Shown here: one piece after another, positions 8,613 to 16,990 of the stretch
Layout: each line of letters begins with the position of its first letter
Numbering within the stretch: position 1 is the first letter of the stretch
Assembly: GCA_964419225.1 (NCBI GenBank)
Contig: CAYQPF010000033.1
Coordinates: 1-37,249, forward strand
DNA: 37,249 bases
Source of the DNA: CAYQPF01 sp964419225
GTDB lineage: Bacteria; Cloacimonadota; Cloacimonadia; Cloacimonadales; CAYQPF01
Direction: 5' to 3'
Program-made: the position numbers and the translations under genes
Notes under the pieces: generated by a model
Seen by the model: only the letters and a program-made list of their open reading frames with translations
What the model was told of the DNA's origin: nothing
Database searches by the model: none

Positions 8613-10156
8613 TTTAAATAAATCCCTTCTTCTTTATGATAGCCATCTCTATTATATTGGTGTCCCAAAACAATGCCTACACTTTTGTAGGAATACTTCA
8701 AACTGCTGTCTATGATATGTATGGAATTCGCTTGAGAAGTAAATGACCCTTGATAATCAGCATGAAACGAAATATTGCTACCCAAGTTTAAATCAAAATT
8801 CATACTAACTCCAAAAAGGTGCATCTCTTGCGGATTCCCATTATAATATGAGACAAATTTGTTTTTAGTATAACTGTAAAAAACTCCGGTATTTACATCG
8901 GGCATCAATAATACCTGATCTTGTAATATAATTGTGTGTTTATGCCCAAAATTTAACTTTTCCGGAGCATATGAATATTCTTTCTTATCACGTTTTGTTT
9001 GATAATAATTATTATTGAGGCTATACGTCCAATCATTATTTTTGTATTGAATTTGATGATAATAATCCTGTTTTTGGACATTATTCCAAATGTCCTGAAT
9101 TTCATTTGCATAGGAAAATTGATTTATAAGGGAACTCTCTGTGAAATCCTGGGTAAAAGTCAGGGTTGAAATGTATCCGGAGATTTTACCCGGGTTGGAT
9201 GTACACCTTAATTTATTACCAAATTGCAGATAACTGCCAGAAATAAAAATCAGTTCTGATTCACTACTATGAAATTCTTTATTCTTATATCCTTGTCCGA
9301 CATTTTTTATCTTATCTTTCATCAACTGATATACATAACCCTGTGAGATATAAAAATTATTGGAAACCCTTTTATCTGCAAAACAATAAGTGCGATATTG
9401 TCTGCCTGTACGATATAAATTTGAGGTTCTTGTATAAATATATTCACAGAAGAAATTTGATTTGAGAAACTTCTTCAAATCTTTACGATAACTGATGGCA
9501 TCCTGATTTCCCTTACTCTCCAGATCACGGAAAATCTTCAAAGCTGAGAAAGGTTTGTTGATATTGTTATAAAGTATGCCCAATTCCAACTGAACAGGTT
9601 CCGCTTCAGGATACAATTCCAAATAACTCAGAATATATGTTAAAGCTTCTTTATTGTTCCTGTTTTGGAGAAAATTGAAATAATCTATAACGACTTCAAA
9701 ATCATCTTCCTGTTCCTGTAACAATGCTAAATAAGTATTCTCTGCTAAAACATTCTTTCCCATGTCCTGTGCCAATCTGGCATATTCCAGTTTCAGATCA
9801 AAATTCCCGGTATCTCCAATTGCTGCTTCATACAATACTTTTGCTTCTTCAAACTGATAATTGTCATAATAATATTGAGCCATCTGTTTAATCAACATTT
9901 GATTCGTATTAAACCTCTCAAAAGATAAGGTTAAGTATTTCCCATATTCTTCAGGATAGTTGCTCTGAGCCAACAGATTGATTAACAATAAACAATCATC
10001 GACGGTAAAAGAAGATGGCAGAGTATCTGCCACTGCTGATATTTCGGAAAAACAATGGATATTTGAACAGATGAACAATATAAACAATGCTCCAAAGATC
10101 TGCTTAATTATCCCTCCATTTCCGCATACATTGATCCTGTTCAAACAAATATTCAA
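8594..10156 (-). CDS. Exported TPR protein with beta-barrel-like C-terminal half
   Basis: 520 residues. The N-terminus carries a hydrophobic signal segment (IFGALFILFICSN, about 21-33). Residues 50-235 are helical TPR-like repeats. From about 240 onward the chain switches to alternating Tyr/Asn/Ser-rich strands, typical of an outer-membrane barrel. It resembles in outline the TPR-plus-barrel proteins found next to envelope polysaccharide genes, but I cannot name the family. The start is probably TTG at 10156: GAGGAG lies 9 nt before it and no in-frame ATG precedes the signal peptide. As first gene of the six-gene minus-strand run, it may form the outer-membrane part of a pathway that includes PBP1A and the GT2 enzyme (inference). 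Confidence 0.7.
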   Translation of the reverse strand: MNICLNRINVCGNGGIIKQIFGALFILFICSNIHCFSEISAVADTLPSSFTVDDCLLLINLLAQSNYPEEYGKYLTLSFERFNTNQMLIKQMAQYYYDNYQFEEAKVLYEAAIGDTGNFDLKLEYARLAQDMGKNVLAENTYLALLQEQEDDFEVVIDYFNFLQNRNNKEALTYILSYLELYPEAEPVQLELGILYNNINKPFSALKIFRDLESKGNQDAISYRKDLKKFLKSNFFCEYIYTRTSNLYRTGRQYRTYCFADKRVSNNFYISQGYVYQLMKDKIKNVGQGYKNKEFHSSESELIFISGSYLQFGNKLRCTSNPGKISGYISTLTFTQDFTESSLINQFSYANEIQDIWNNVQKQDYYHQIQYKNNDWTYSLNNNYYQTKRDKKEYSYAPEKLNFGHKHTIILQDQVLLMPDVNTGVFYSYTKNKFVSYYNGNPQEMHLFGVSMNFDLNLGSNISFHADYQGSFTSQANSIHIIDSSLKYSYKSVGIVLGHQYNRDGYHKEEGIYLNWKGKL

Positions 10157-10194
10157 CTTCTCTTACTCCTCTTCCCTATTCTTCTCTTCCATAA

Positions 10195-10200
10195 ATTATA
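10195..10200 (-). promoter_or_regulatory. Possible -10 box of the envelope operon
   Basis: A perfect TATAAT on the minus strand lies about 39 nt upstream of the TTG start at 10156, followed by a purine-rich leader with GAGGAG. No convincing -35 hexamer sits 16-18 nt further up (AAACTC), and a TTGACC at 10216-10211 is too close. It is the best candidate in the 194-nt divergent region. Confidence 0.3.
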
Positions 10201-10316
10201 ATTCAACTTTGGTCAAGGAGTTTTTTTAAGAGATCTTTAAGGAGCATGAGCAGTCCACCCTGTATAACAACTCTGTGTGGATAAATGACTTTTTAGAGTG
10301 GACTTAGAAATAATAC

Positions 10317-10345
10317 TTGAAAAAAATCAGCCTCAATTCTTTATA
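10317..10345 (+). promoter_or_regulatory. Promoter giving a probably leaderless helicase mRNA
   Basis: TTGAAA (10317-10322), a 17-nt spacer and TTTATA (10340-10345) form a good sigma-70-type promoter. The -10 box ends only 5 nt before the ATG at 10351, so transcription should begin at or within a base or two of the start codon. No Shine-Dalgarno sequence is present, which agrees. Confidence 0.55.
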
Positions 10346-10350
10346 GTTTA

Positions 10351-12855
10351 ATGAGTGAAAAAAGTATTAATGAATTAGTCAAAGAATTGCAAAGAAACCC
10401 TGATTTCCGGGAAGGTTTTGTCGTAAATAACTATTCACCTGCCCAGGAATCAGTCACAAACAACTATCCTTCAGCCCTTGATCCGCTTACCACAAAGGTC
10501 TTTCAAACCTCCGGGGTAAATGCCTTATACCAGCATCAGAATCTGGCTATCTCCCATATGCTGAAAGGTTCCAATGTCGCCATCTCTACAGGCACCTCCA
10601 GCGGTAAAAGTCTCTGCTATTTGATTCCCATTCTGGACAGTCTCATCAAAACCAAAACCGCCTGCAGTCTTTTACTCTATCCAACCAAAGCACTCTGCCA
10701 TGATCAAAAAAACCAGCTTTCCACCTATCTTGAGACCCTCTATAATAAAGGAAACCTTTCTGTGGACTGTGGTGTTTATGACGGCGATACTGTCAGGGAC
10801 GAAAGAAAAAGGATTAGAGATACAGCTCAGATCGTCTTATCAAATCCCGATATGTTCAACATCGGAATCATGCCCAACCATACAGAATGGAGAAGATTCT
10901 TTACTAATTTGAAATATGTGGTTATCGATGAAATACATGTTTACAGAGGGATCTTTGGCTCTCATTTTACTAATCTCATCCGCCGTTTAAAAAGGATCTG
11001 TAAACTGTATGGCTCACACCCCCAGTTCATTCTATGTTCTGCGACTCTTTCCAATATTACTGAATTTTCCTATAAATTGATCGAAGAACCCATAGAAATT
11101 GTTGAAGAAGATTTCTCTCAAAAAGGAGAAAAGCATTTCCTCATTTATAACCCTCCCTTTTTGAATAAAGAATTGGGCATCCGGCGAAGTTATCTGCAAG
11201 AGTCCATCCGCATATTAAGGTTCCTGCGTGAAAGTGATTTTCAAATCCTCTTCTTTGCCCGCTCGAGAAGAAACGTGGAAATGATCTTTTCTTATCTCGA
11301 AAAAAAAGATGAACCTGTGGACGATATCCGCACTTATCGCAGCGGATACCTGGCTTCCACCCGTCGGGATACCGAAATTGCCATGAAAAAAGGTAATATC
11401 CAGACCGTTATTGCTACGAATGCCCTCGAACTTGGTATCGATATTGGCGGAATTGATATCGTCATCCTCTGCGGATACCCTGGAACAATTGCCGGAACCC
11501 GTCAACAGTCAGGTCGGGCCGGCAGAAGGAATAAACCTTCTTTAACCATCTTGATCACAACCTCCGACCCATTGGAACAATACCTCGCATTTAATCCCGA
11601 TTACCTCTTTAAGAGAGCTCCCGAACAAGCCCTCATTGAACCGGATAATCCCTACATCATTCTTTCTCATCTCAGCTCTGCCATTTTTGAGCTACCCTTC
11701 CGCATCGATGAAAAGTACGGCAGCCTGTCAAACCAACAACTTAATTTCTGGCTGAATTTACTCCAGAGAATGAATAAATCCAAGCTAAGCAACAATCGCT
11801 ACTTCTGGATCTCCGAAAAGTATCCGGCCGAAGAGATTAGTTTAAGAATGGCTGACCCCAGCCAGTTCGCCTTAATGCACAATAATCGGATAATCGGCAA
11901 ACTCGACAAACAAAGTGCTTTCTGGATGGCACATCCCGGTGCAGTTTATCTGCAGGAAGGTTCCATCTATGTTGTTGAAGACCTGGATCTGGAAAAAAGT
12001 CAAATCCTACTGCGTGAAGAAGATCCGGGCTACTACACAGAACATATGACCAAAACTGAAGTGGAAATCCTGGAAACTCTCAAAATAGAACCAACAGATA
12101 ATTCCATTAAATATTACGGTAAATTGAAAGTGACTACTCTCATCACCGGCTTCCGTAAGATTCACTGGACTACCAAAGAAATTCTGGACTATGGCAAGGT
12201 AAATCTTCCTCCGAGTATCCTATTAACAACCGGCTATTGGTTCGGCCTGAATCCCGAAATTGTCGAAAGCCTGAAAGAAGATAATCAATGGTTTGATGAA
12301 GCCAATTACTATGGCAAGAATTGGGATAATGTCAGAGCTTCTGTTCTGCTCAGAGACGAAAATAAATGTCAGGCATGCGGTAAGACAGAACCCCAGCGTC
12401 TGGAAATCCACCATAAAACACCTTTCAAAATGTACCGCAACAAGGGCCAGGCCAATGAATTGAATAATCTGGTCACCCTTTGCCCCTCCTGCCACAAAGA
12501 AGCAGAGGCTATGGTGAAGGTACAAAGCGGACTTTCCGGCTTAAGCTTTATCCTGCACAATCTCGCACCCTTGTTCCTGATGTGTGAAAGATCAGATGTG
12601 GGTGTTCATCAGGAAGCAGTAGCAAATTATGCGGATCAGTTACCTGCAATTCTCTTCTACGATTCAGTTCCCGGTGGAATTGGGCTCTCCGAAAAACTCT
12701 TCTACTTCCATAAGGATCTTCTCGAGGAAACGGTAAAAGTGATCCGTCAATGTGAATGTTTGGATGGCTGCCCCTCCTGCACAGGCCCTGTCGCCGAGAA
12801 TGGCTGGGGAGCAAAATCAATTGTTGACCTAATACTTAAAGGATTACTAAAATGA
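10351..12855 (+). CDS. mrfA: MrfA/YprA-type DEAD/DEAH helicase with HNH insertion and DUF1998 zinc domain
   Basis: 834 residues. RecA-like domain 1 has GTSSGKS (Walker A, 81-87) and DEIH (193-196). Domain 2 ends with QQSGRAGRR (385-393), the arginine-finger motif VI. The C-terminal DUF1998/MZB part ends with a cysteine set C801-x-C803-x3-C807-x2-C810, the metal site of MrfA-type helicases. Between about 655 and 720 lies an HNH nuclease: C673xxC676, IHH (687-688), Asn706, CPSCH (711-715); this roughly accounts for the extra length over the about 750-residue Bacillus MrfA. MrfA is an ATP-dependent 3'-5' DNA helicase acting with MrfB in repair of mitomycin-type damage. Here the stop overlaps the MrfB-like start by 4 nt, matching that operon. 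A phage-defence role, as for some DUF1998 helicases, is an alternative. Confidence 0.9.
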   Translation: MSEKSINELVKELQRNPDFREGFVVNNYSPAQESVTNNYPSALDPLTTKVFQTSGVNALYQHQNLAISHMLKGSNVAISTGTSSGKSLCYLIPILDSLIKTKTACSLLLYPTKALCHDQKNQLSTYLETLYNKGNLSVDCGVYDGDTVRDERKRIRDTAQIVLSNPDMFNIGIMPNHTEWRRFFTNLKYVVIDEIHVYRGIFGSHFTNLIRRLKRICKLYGSHPQFILCSATLSNITEFSYKLIEEPIEIVEEDFSQKGEKHFLIYNPPFLNKELGIRRSYLQESIRILRFLRESDFQILFFARSRRNVEMIFSYLEKKDEPVDDIRTYRSGYLASTRRDTEIAMKKGNIQTVIATNALELGIDIGGIDIVILCGYPGTIAGTRQQSGRAGRRNKPSLTILITTSDPLEQYLAFNPDYLFKRAPEQALIEPDNPYIILSHLSSAIFELPFRIDEKYGSLSNQQLNFWLNLLQRMNKSKLSNNRYFWISEKYPAEEISLRMADPSQFALMHNNRIIGKLDKQSAFWMAHPGAVYLQEGSIYVVEDLDLEKSQILLREEDPGYYTEHMTKTEVEILETLKIEPTDNSIKYYGKLKVTTLITGFRKIHWTTKEILDYGKVNLPPSILLTTGYWFGLNPEIVESLKEDNQWFDEANYYGKNWDNVRASVLLRDENKCQACGKTEPQRLEIHHKTPFKMYRNKGQANELNNLVTLCPSCHKEAEAMVKVQSGLSGLSFILHNLAPLFLMCERSDVGVHQEAVANYADQLPAILFYDSVPGGIGLSEKLFYFHKDLLEETVKVIRQCECLDGCPSCTGPVAENGWGAKSIVDLILKGLLK

Positions 12856-14018
12856 GTGGAAATGATTGGCAAAGTTTGATTGCCGGGAGCATGAGCGAAA
12901 ACCTCAAGCCGGAACCTGTAGTCTTGTTCAAACCTCTAAATGAATATCTGGAAGGTCAGTATATCGGAGACAGCCGGATCTTTCTCCGCCATAAACACTA
13001 TCCTCTTAACGAATTGTTCTCCGAGGAAATCGCTTTTACTCTCCCCGTTACCCTCAGAAACTATTCCCGTATTTTTTTACAAAAAGACTTAGACCCCGAT
13101 AAAATCCTCTTCATTGACACTGAAACTACCGGGTTAAACAGATCACCCGGCACCTTTGTTTTCCTGATGGGTATCGGCCGGATCAAACATGACCAATTTA
13201 TTATTACCCAGTATTTCGTCGAAGAAATGGATCATGAAATTCTCCTCTACGATTTACTGGAAGAGATTTTCCTGGAGGCAGAACTCTTTGTCTCCTATAA
13301 TGGTAAATCTTTCGATGTGCCATTACTCCAAAGCCGATTGTTCCTGCAGAGTAAGACTATCAATATCAGGAAAATCCCTCATCTGGATCTCCTGCCTCTC
13401 GCCCGTCGTCTCTGGAAAACTCTCGTCGATTCCTTTTCACTCAGCAGTATGGAATATCGGCTCTTGAACAAAATCAGAGAATGTGAAGAAGATGTGCCAG
13501 GTTACCAAATTCCCTTTCTCTATGCTCAATATCAGCAGACTGGTGATCCGGTAGAACTTATTCCTGTCTTCTATCATAATCAGGACGATATTTCATCTCT
13601 GTTTTCTCTGTTTTGTATCATCAGAAATATCTTCGAGGATCCACATAAATCCATCGAATCTCAATGGTTAAACATTCTGGAATTGGGAAGATTATTTGAA
13701 CAGATCCAGGACCATGATTTGGCTATAACTGTCTATGAGTATGCCTATGCTAAAAATCACCCTCAGGCAGATTATTATCTCGCCAAGCTATACAAGAAAA
13801 AAAGAATGCTGGATAAAGCTGTTCCTATCTGGCAACTCAAAAATGATTATGAAAGTCTGGTAGAATTGTCTATGTGGGCCGAAAAGAATAAAGACTATCC
13901 TCAAGCCCTGACTTACGCCAATACTGCTCTTAGCTTAATCGGTCAAACATCTCTGCTAAACCCCAAACTGATTGCTGAAATCACCAAAAGAATCGACCGA
14001 CTCGAACAAAAAGTATAA
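12852..14018 (+). CDS. mrfB: MrfB/YprB-type DEDDh 3'-5' exonuclease with C-terminal TPR
   Basis: 388 residues. The RNase H-like exonuclease core shows all four acidic motif residues: IDTET (Asp89, Glu91), SYNGKSFDVPLL (Asp155) and HNQDD (His242, Asp246), with the H-x3-D spacing found in MrfB. Residues about 275-385 are helical TPR-like repeats (ELGRLFEQIQDHDLAITVYEYA). In Bacillus subtilis the MrfA helicase and MrfB exonuclease act together on DNA adducts independently of UvrA. The start codon overlaps the helicase stop (ATGA), so translation is coupled and the two products probably work as a pair. There is no clear terminator after the stop; a long inverted repeat begins 27 nt downstream. 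Confidence 0.9.
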   Translation: MSGNDWQSLIAGSMSENLKPEPVVLFKPLNEYLEGQYIGDSRIFLRHKHYPLNELFSEEIAFTLPVTLRNYSRIFLQKDLDPDKILFIDTETTGLNRSPGTFVFLMGIGRIKHDQFIITQYFVEEMDHEILLYDLLEEIFLEAELFVSYNGKSFDVPLLQSRLFLQSKTINIRKIPHLDLLPLARRLWKTLVDSFSLSSMEYRLLNKIRECEEDVPGYQIPFLYAQYQQTGDPVELIPVFYHNQDDISSLFSLFCIIRNIFEDPHKSIESQWLNILELGRLFEQIQDHDLAITVYEYAYAKNHPQADYYLAKLYKKKRMLDKAVPIWQLKNDYESLVELSMWAEKNKDYPQALTYANTALSLIGQTSLLNPKLIAEITKRIDRLEQKV

Positions 14019-14044
14019 TAGCCATCCACCTTCAGGAGCAGTAA

Positions 14045-14227
14045 TAGCCACAAAAGGCACAAAATGCACAAAAAGAGAACAATCTTAATAGTTTCAAAGA
14101 GTTGAAATGATTTAGAAGAGAAAAAAGTGAAAACCCTTTTCTCCGAGAATAAATTGTTTTATTATTCTAACCTCACAAAACTCCAAGTTACTGCATTCTT
14201 TTGTGTCTTTTGTGCCTCTTGTGGCTA
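14045..14227 (+). repeat. Long inverted repeat between mrfB and fur
   Basis: Arms 14045-14073 (starting TAGCCACAAAAGGCACAAAA) and 14199-14227 are reverse complements at 26 of 29 positions and enclose about 125 nt of AT-rich DNA without a gene. Each arm is internally built of CACAAAA-like units. The form is that of a small non-autonomous mobile element or a large transcriptional hairpin. No target-site duplication was recognised. The rest of the 301-nt gap up to 14319 holds the fur promoter and operator. Confidence 0.6.
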
Positions 14228-14270
14228 ATCTATTTTTTCCGAACTTTTTCTTCTTATGTGATTATTCCTC

Positions 14271-14306
14271 TTGACATTTATTTGCGATTGAGATTCAGTC
14301 GCAAAT
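14271..14306 (+). promoter_or_regulatory. Fur-type operator overlapping the fur-feoB promoter
   Basis: TTGACA at 14271-14276 is a perfect -35 box; the matching -10 is weak (around 14293-14299). A 27-nt palindrome lies at 14280-14306: arms ATTTGCGA and TCGCAAAT are perfect, and the centre TTGAGATTCAG is mostly symmetric (11 of 13 pairs in all). The core GAnTGAGATTCA resembles Fur boxes. Its place over the promoter of a Fur-family gene followed by feoB implies iron-dependent autoregulated repression (inference). It overlaps the ATG at 14305, arguing that translation starts further down at 14320. Confidence 0.7.
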
Positions 14307-14319
14307 GAGAGGTGGACAT

Positions 14320-14769
14320 ATGGAAGACTATAAAGAAAGATTCTCCGGGTTCCTGAAAACCAAAGGACTCAAACTCACTCCCCAACGCGGGGTGATCCTC
14401 GATTGCATCTTCAATACTCATGAGCATTTTCATGTCGAAGCTCTTTTATCAGAGATCCAGAAAATCGATCAGGAAGTATCCCGTGCGACTCTCTACCGCA
14501 CCATTCCCCTGCTTCTGGAATCAGGTCTGATCAAGAAATCAGAAGCTGTCCGGGAAAGCGTTAATGAAAAAGAATACTATGAACACGTGTATGGTCACCC
14601 CAAACATTTTCATCTAATCTGCACAAAATGCGGAAGAATAATTGAAGTGGATGAGCAGCAAAACCTCAAAAGAATGGTTAAGAAAATAGCTGAAAGTCAT
14701 GAAATGACCATGTCAGACTATCAGATAAGTATCAAAGGAATATGTAATGAATGCCAACCCGAAAAATAA
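14320..14769 (+). CDS. fur: Fur-family metal-dependent repressor
   Basis: 149 residues. The N-terminal winged helix contains LTPQRGVILDCIF and the recognition helix VSRATLYRTIPLLLESGLI. The dimerisation domain has the regulatory metal site (HVYGHPKHFHLICTKCGRIIE) and two CxxC pairs (CTKC, CNEC) that would bind structural zinc. The ATG at 14320 is chosen over 14305 because AGAGGTGG sits at the right distance and because the upstream ATG lies inside the operator palindrome. The 3' end overlaps feoB by 23 nt, so both are one transcript. The context with feoB and a Fur-like box says iron-sensing Fur; PerR or Zur cannot be excluded from sequence alone. Confidence 0.9.
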   Translation: MEDYKERFSGFLKTKGLKLTPQRGVILDCIFNTHEHFHVEALLSEIQKIDQEVSRATLYRTIPLLLESGLIKKSEAVRESVNEKEYYEHVYGHPKHFHLICTKCGRIIEVDEQQNLKRMVKKIAESHEMTMSDYQISIKGICNECQPEK

Positions 14770-16990
14770 AGTAATAGCTCTGGCTGGAAATCCCAATTGT
14801 GGAAAGACGACTCTGTTCAATGCCTTTACCGGTTCCAAACAGTATGTTGGGAACTGGCCGGGAGTTACAGTTGAGAAGAAAAGCGGCTTTATGCAATTGG
14901 AAGATGAACAGATCGAAGTCATTGATCTACCCGGAATTTACTCGATTACCACCTATTCCACAGATGAGACGGTAGCCCGGAATTTCGTCATCAGAGATAA
15001 ACCTGACCTGATTCTGAATATCATCGATGCAACTAATCTGGAAAGAAACCTGTATCTGACAACTCAACTATTACAGTTGCAACAACCGACCATTGTTGCG
15101 GTGAACATGATCGATCTGGCAGAGAAGATGAACTTAAAGATTGATCTGCAGAAATTGTCGATCATGCTGAATTGCCCTGTCTGCCCTATTTCTGCCAGTC
15201 GTAAGGAAGGGCTCGAGGAATTAAAAGCCATAATTCAGGAACGGTTGAATCAACCCGAAAAGATTGTTAAACCTGTTGTTATTCATTATGATGAGATCCT
15301 GGCTATTTCCCTGCAAAAGATAAAAGCAAAAAGCTCCGAACTGGCTATAAATAATGGCTTTAATCCCGAATGGTTTGGCTTGAAATTATTGGAAAATGAC
15401 CCGGAGTGCTTGAATTACATCTCATCAGAGCTGGCCTTGGAAGTTGAATCAGAGAGGAAAAAGATCAGGAAGCATGTGAATATGGCTCCGGAATTACTCA
15501 TTTCCGACAATATCTACGGCTTTATTAATGGGATCTGTAAAGAAATAATCCGCAAAGATAAGAAATTCAAAGCCAATCCTTCAGATAAAATAGATAAGAT
15601 AGTTTTACATCCGTTATTAGGTATGCCGATCTTTGGTCTGGTCATGTATATTGTTTTCAATTTTTCCATGTCGTTGAGTCATCCCTTCATCAGTCTGATC
15701 GAGACCTTTTTTGGAGGTCTGTTCGTTGATGCCCCTTCGGCGATCCTGCTTAATCTTGGACTGCCGAACTGGATGGTTATTTTGCTGGCTGAAGGTATCG
15801 GTGGTGGAATTGAAACAGTAATGACTTTCATTCCTCCCATCTTCTTTATCTTTTTCTTTCTTTCTGTTCTGGAAGATTCCGGTTACATGGCCCGGGCTGC
15901 CTTTGTTATGGACCGTGTTATGCACTTTCTCGGCTTATCGGGAAAATCAATTATCCCGATGATAGTCGGTTTCGGCTGCACAGTCCCCGCAATAATGGCT
16001 GCCCGAACTCTTGAAAGTAAAAGGGATCAGGTACTGACCATGCTGTTGGTTCCCTTTATTCAATGCGGAGCCAAGATCCCTGTTTACACCATGTTTGCAG
16101 TACTGTTTTTCGGTGCCCAAGCCGGAATGATCATCTTTGGTCTCTACTTCTTGGGGATCATTTTTGCTGTATTCAGCGGGATGCTTTTTAAATATACTCT
16201 TTTCAAAGGTAAGATCAGTGAATTTGTCATGGAATTGCCTTCATATCATGTCCCTACCTGGAATGGGATCTTCATGCACACCTGGTTCAAACTAAAAGGC
16301 TTTATTTTGCGGGCAGGCCAGACCATTCTTTTTGTGATCATTCTCCTTACTATGATCAATTCCATTAAGATCTCTTATAATCCTGTGCTGAAAAAACATG
16401 ATACCATATTAACCATTTCCGGTCGAATCATCACCCCTATCTTCAGTCCCATGGGAATTGATAAAGATAACTGGGGAGCCTCAGTAGCCCTCTTCACAGG
16501 ACTCTTTGCCAAAGAAGCAATAGTAGGAACCATGCAAGCCGTTTATCTTCCGGAGGAAGTTGTCAACCAGCATAAATTCGAGTTTATCACTTTGCTGAAA
16601 ACTTCTGCCACAACCTTTATACACGAGACTAAAGTCGCCGCACACAAGTTCCTGAACCCGTTGAGTCTGGATACAGAAGTGGACGAGCAACCAAACAGTC
16701 CCATCAGAGATGCTTTCAAAAACATTCACCAATTGATTGCCTACCTGCTGTTTATCATGATCTACTCTCCCTGTGTGGCAGCTATTGCCACAGTCCAAAA
16801 GGAAGCCGGGACTAAAGTTGCTGTCTTTCAGGTGATCTACCTGACACTTATGGCTTGGATTACTGCAACCTTATACTATCAGATCGCTGTTTTCACCAGC
16901 ATTTCCTGGTTTTACATTTTGCTTTGTTTCCTTATATTTTCAGCTATTTTATTAGTAATGAAAAAAATTGAACTAGTAGAGGTGAAATAA
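14747..16990 (+). CDS. feoB: FeoB ferrous iron transporter
   Basis: 747 residues, normal for FeoB. The cytoplasmic G domain has G1 GNPNCGKTT (14-22), the conserved GNWPGVTVEKK switch region, G3 DLPG (60-63) and G4 NMID (120-123), followed by a helical GDI-like domain to about 275. The membrane part has two Gate-like halves, with conserved segments LEDSGYMARAAFVMDR, GFGCTVPA and the C-terminal YSPCVAAIATVQKE. It imports Fe(II) across the inner membrane, gated by GTP. The ATG has AAAGGA about 8 nt upstream and lies inside the end of fur. The FeoA-like gene begins directly at the next base after the stop, so fur-feoB-feoA form one operon. Confidence 0.97.
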   Translation: MNANPKNKVIALAGNPNCGKTTLFNAFTGSKQYVGNWPGVTVEKKSGFMQLEDEQIEVIDLPGIYSITTYSTDETVARNFVIRDKPDLILNIIDATNLERNLYLTTQLLQLQQPTIVAVNMIDLAEKMNLKIDLQKLSIMLNCPVCPISASRKEGLEELKAIIQERLNQPEKIVKPVVIHYDEILAISLQKIKAKSSELAINNGFNPEWFGLKLLENDPECLNYISSELALEVESERKKIRKHVNMAPELLISDNIYGFINGICKEIIRKDKKFKANPSDKIDKIVLHPLLGMPIFGLVMYIVFNFSMSLSHPFISLIETFFGGLFVDAPSAILLNLGLPNWMVILLAEGIGGGIETVMTFIPPIFFIFFFLSVLEDSGYMARAAFVMDRVMHFLGLSGKSIIPMIVGFGCTVPAIMAARTLESKRDQVLTMLLVPFIQCGAKIPVYTMFAVLFFGAQAGMIIFGLYFLGIIFAVFSGMLFKYTLFKGKISEFVMELPSYHVPTWNGIFMHTWFKLKGFILRAGQTILFVIILLTMINSIKISYNPVLKKHDTILTISGRIITPIFSPMGIDKDNWGASVALFTGLFAKEAIVGTMQAVYLPEEVVNQHKFEFITLLKTSATTFIHETKVAAHKFLNPLSLDTEVDEQPNSPIRDAFKNIHQLIAYLLFIMIYSPCVAAIATVQKEAGTKVAVFQVIYLTLMAWITATLYYQIAVFTSISWFYILLCFLIFSAILLVMKKIELVEVK

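Noticed and set aside
10252..10304. AGTCCAC/GTGGACT inverted repeat in the divergent promoter region
   Set aside because: Only 7 nt per arm with a 39-nt loop and no further symmetry; likely chance.
11215..11505. Antisense frames inside the helicase and similar ones in feoB and the giant gene
   Set aside because: They mirror the codon pattern of the real gene, have no ribosome site and match no family.
14305..14319. Upstream ATG for fur
   Set aside because: It lies in the operator palindrome and lacks a ribosome site; ATG at 14320 is better.
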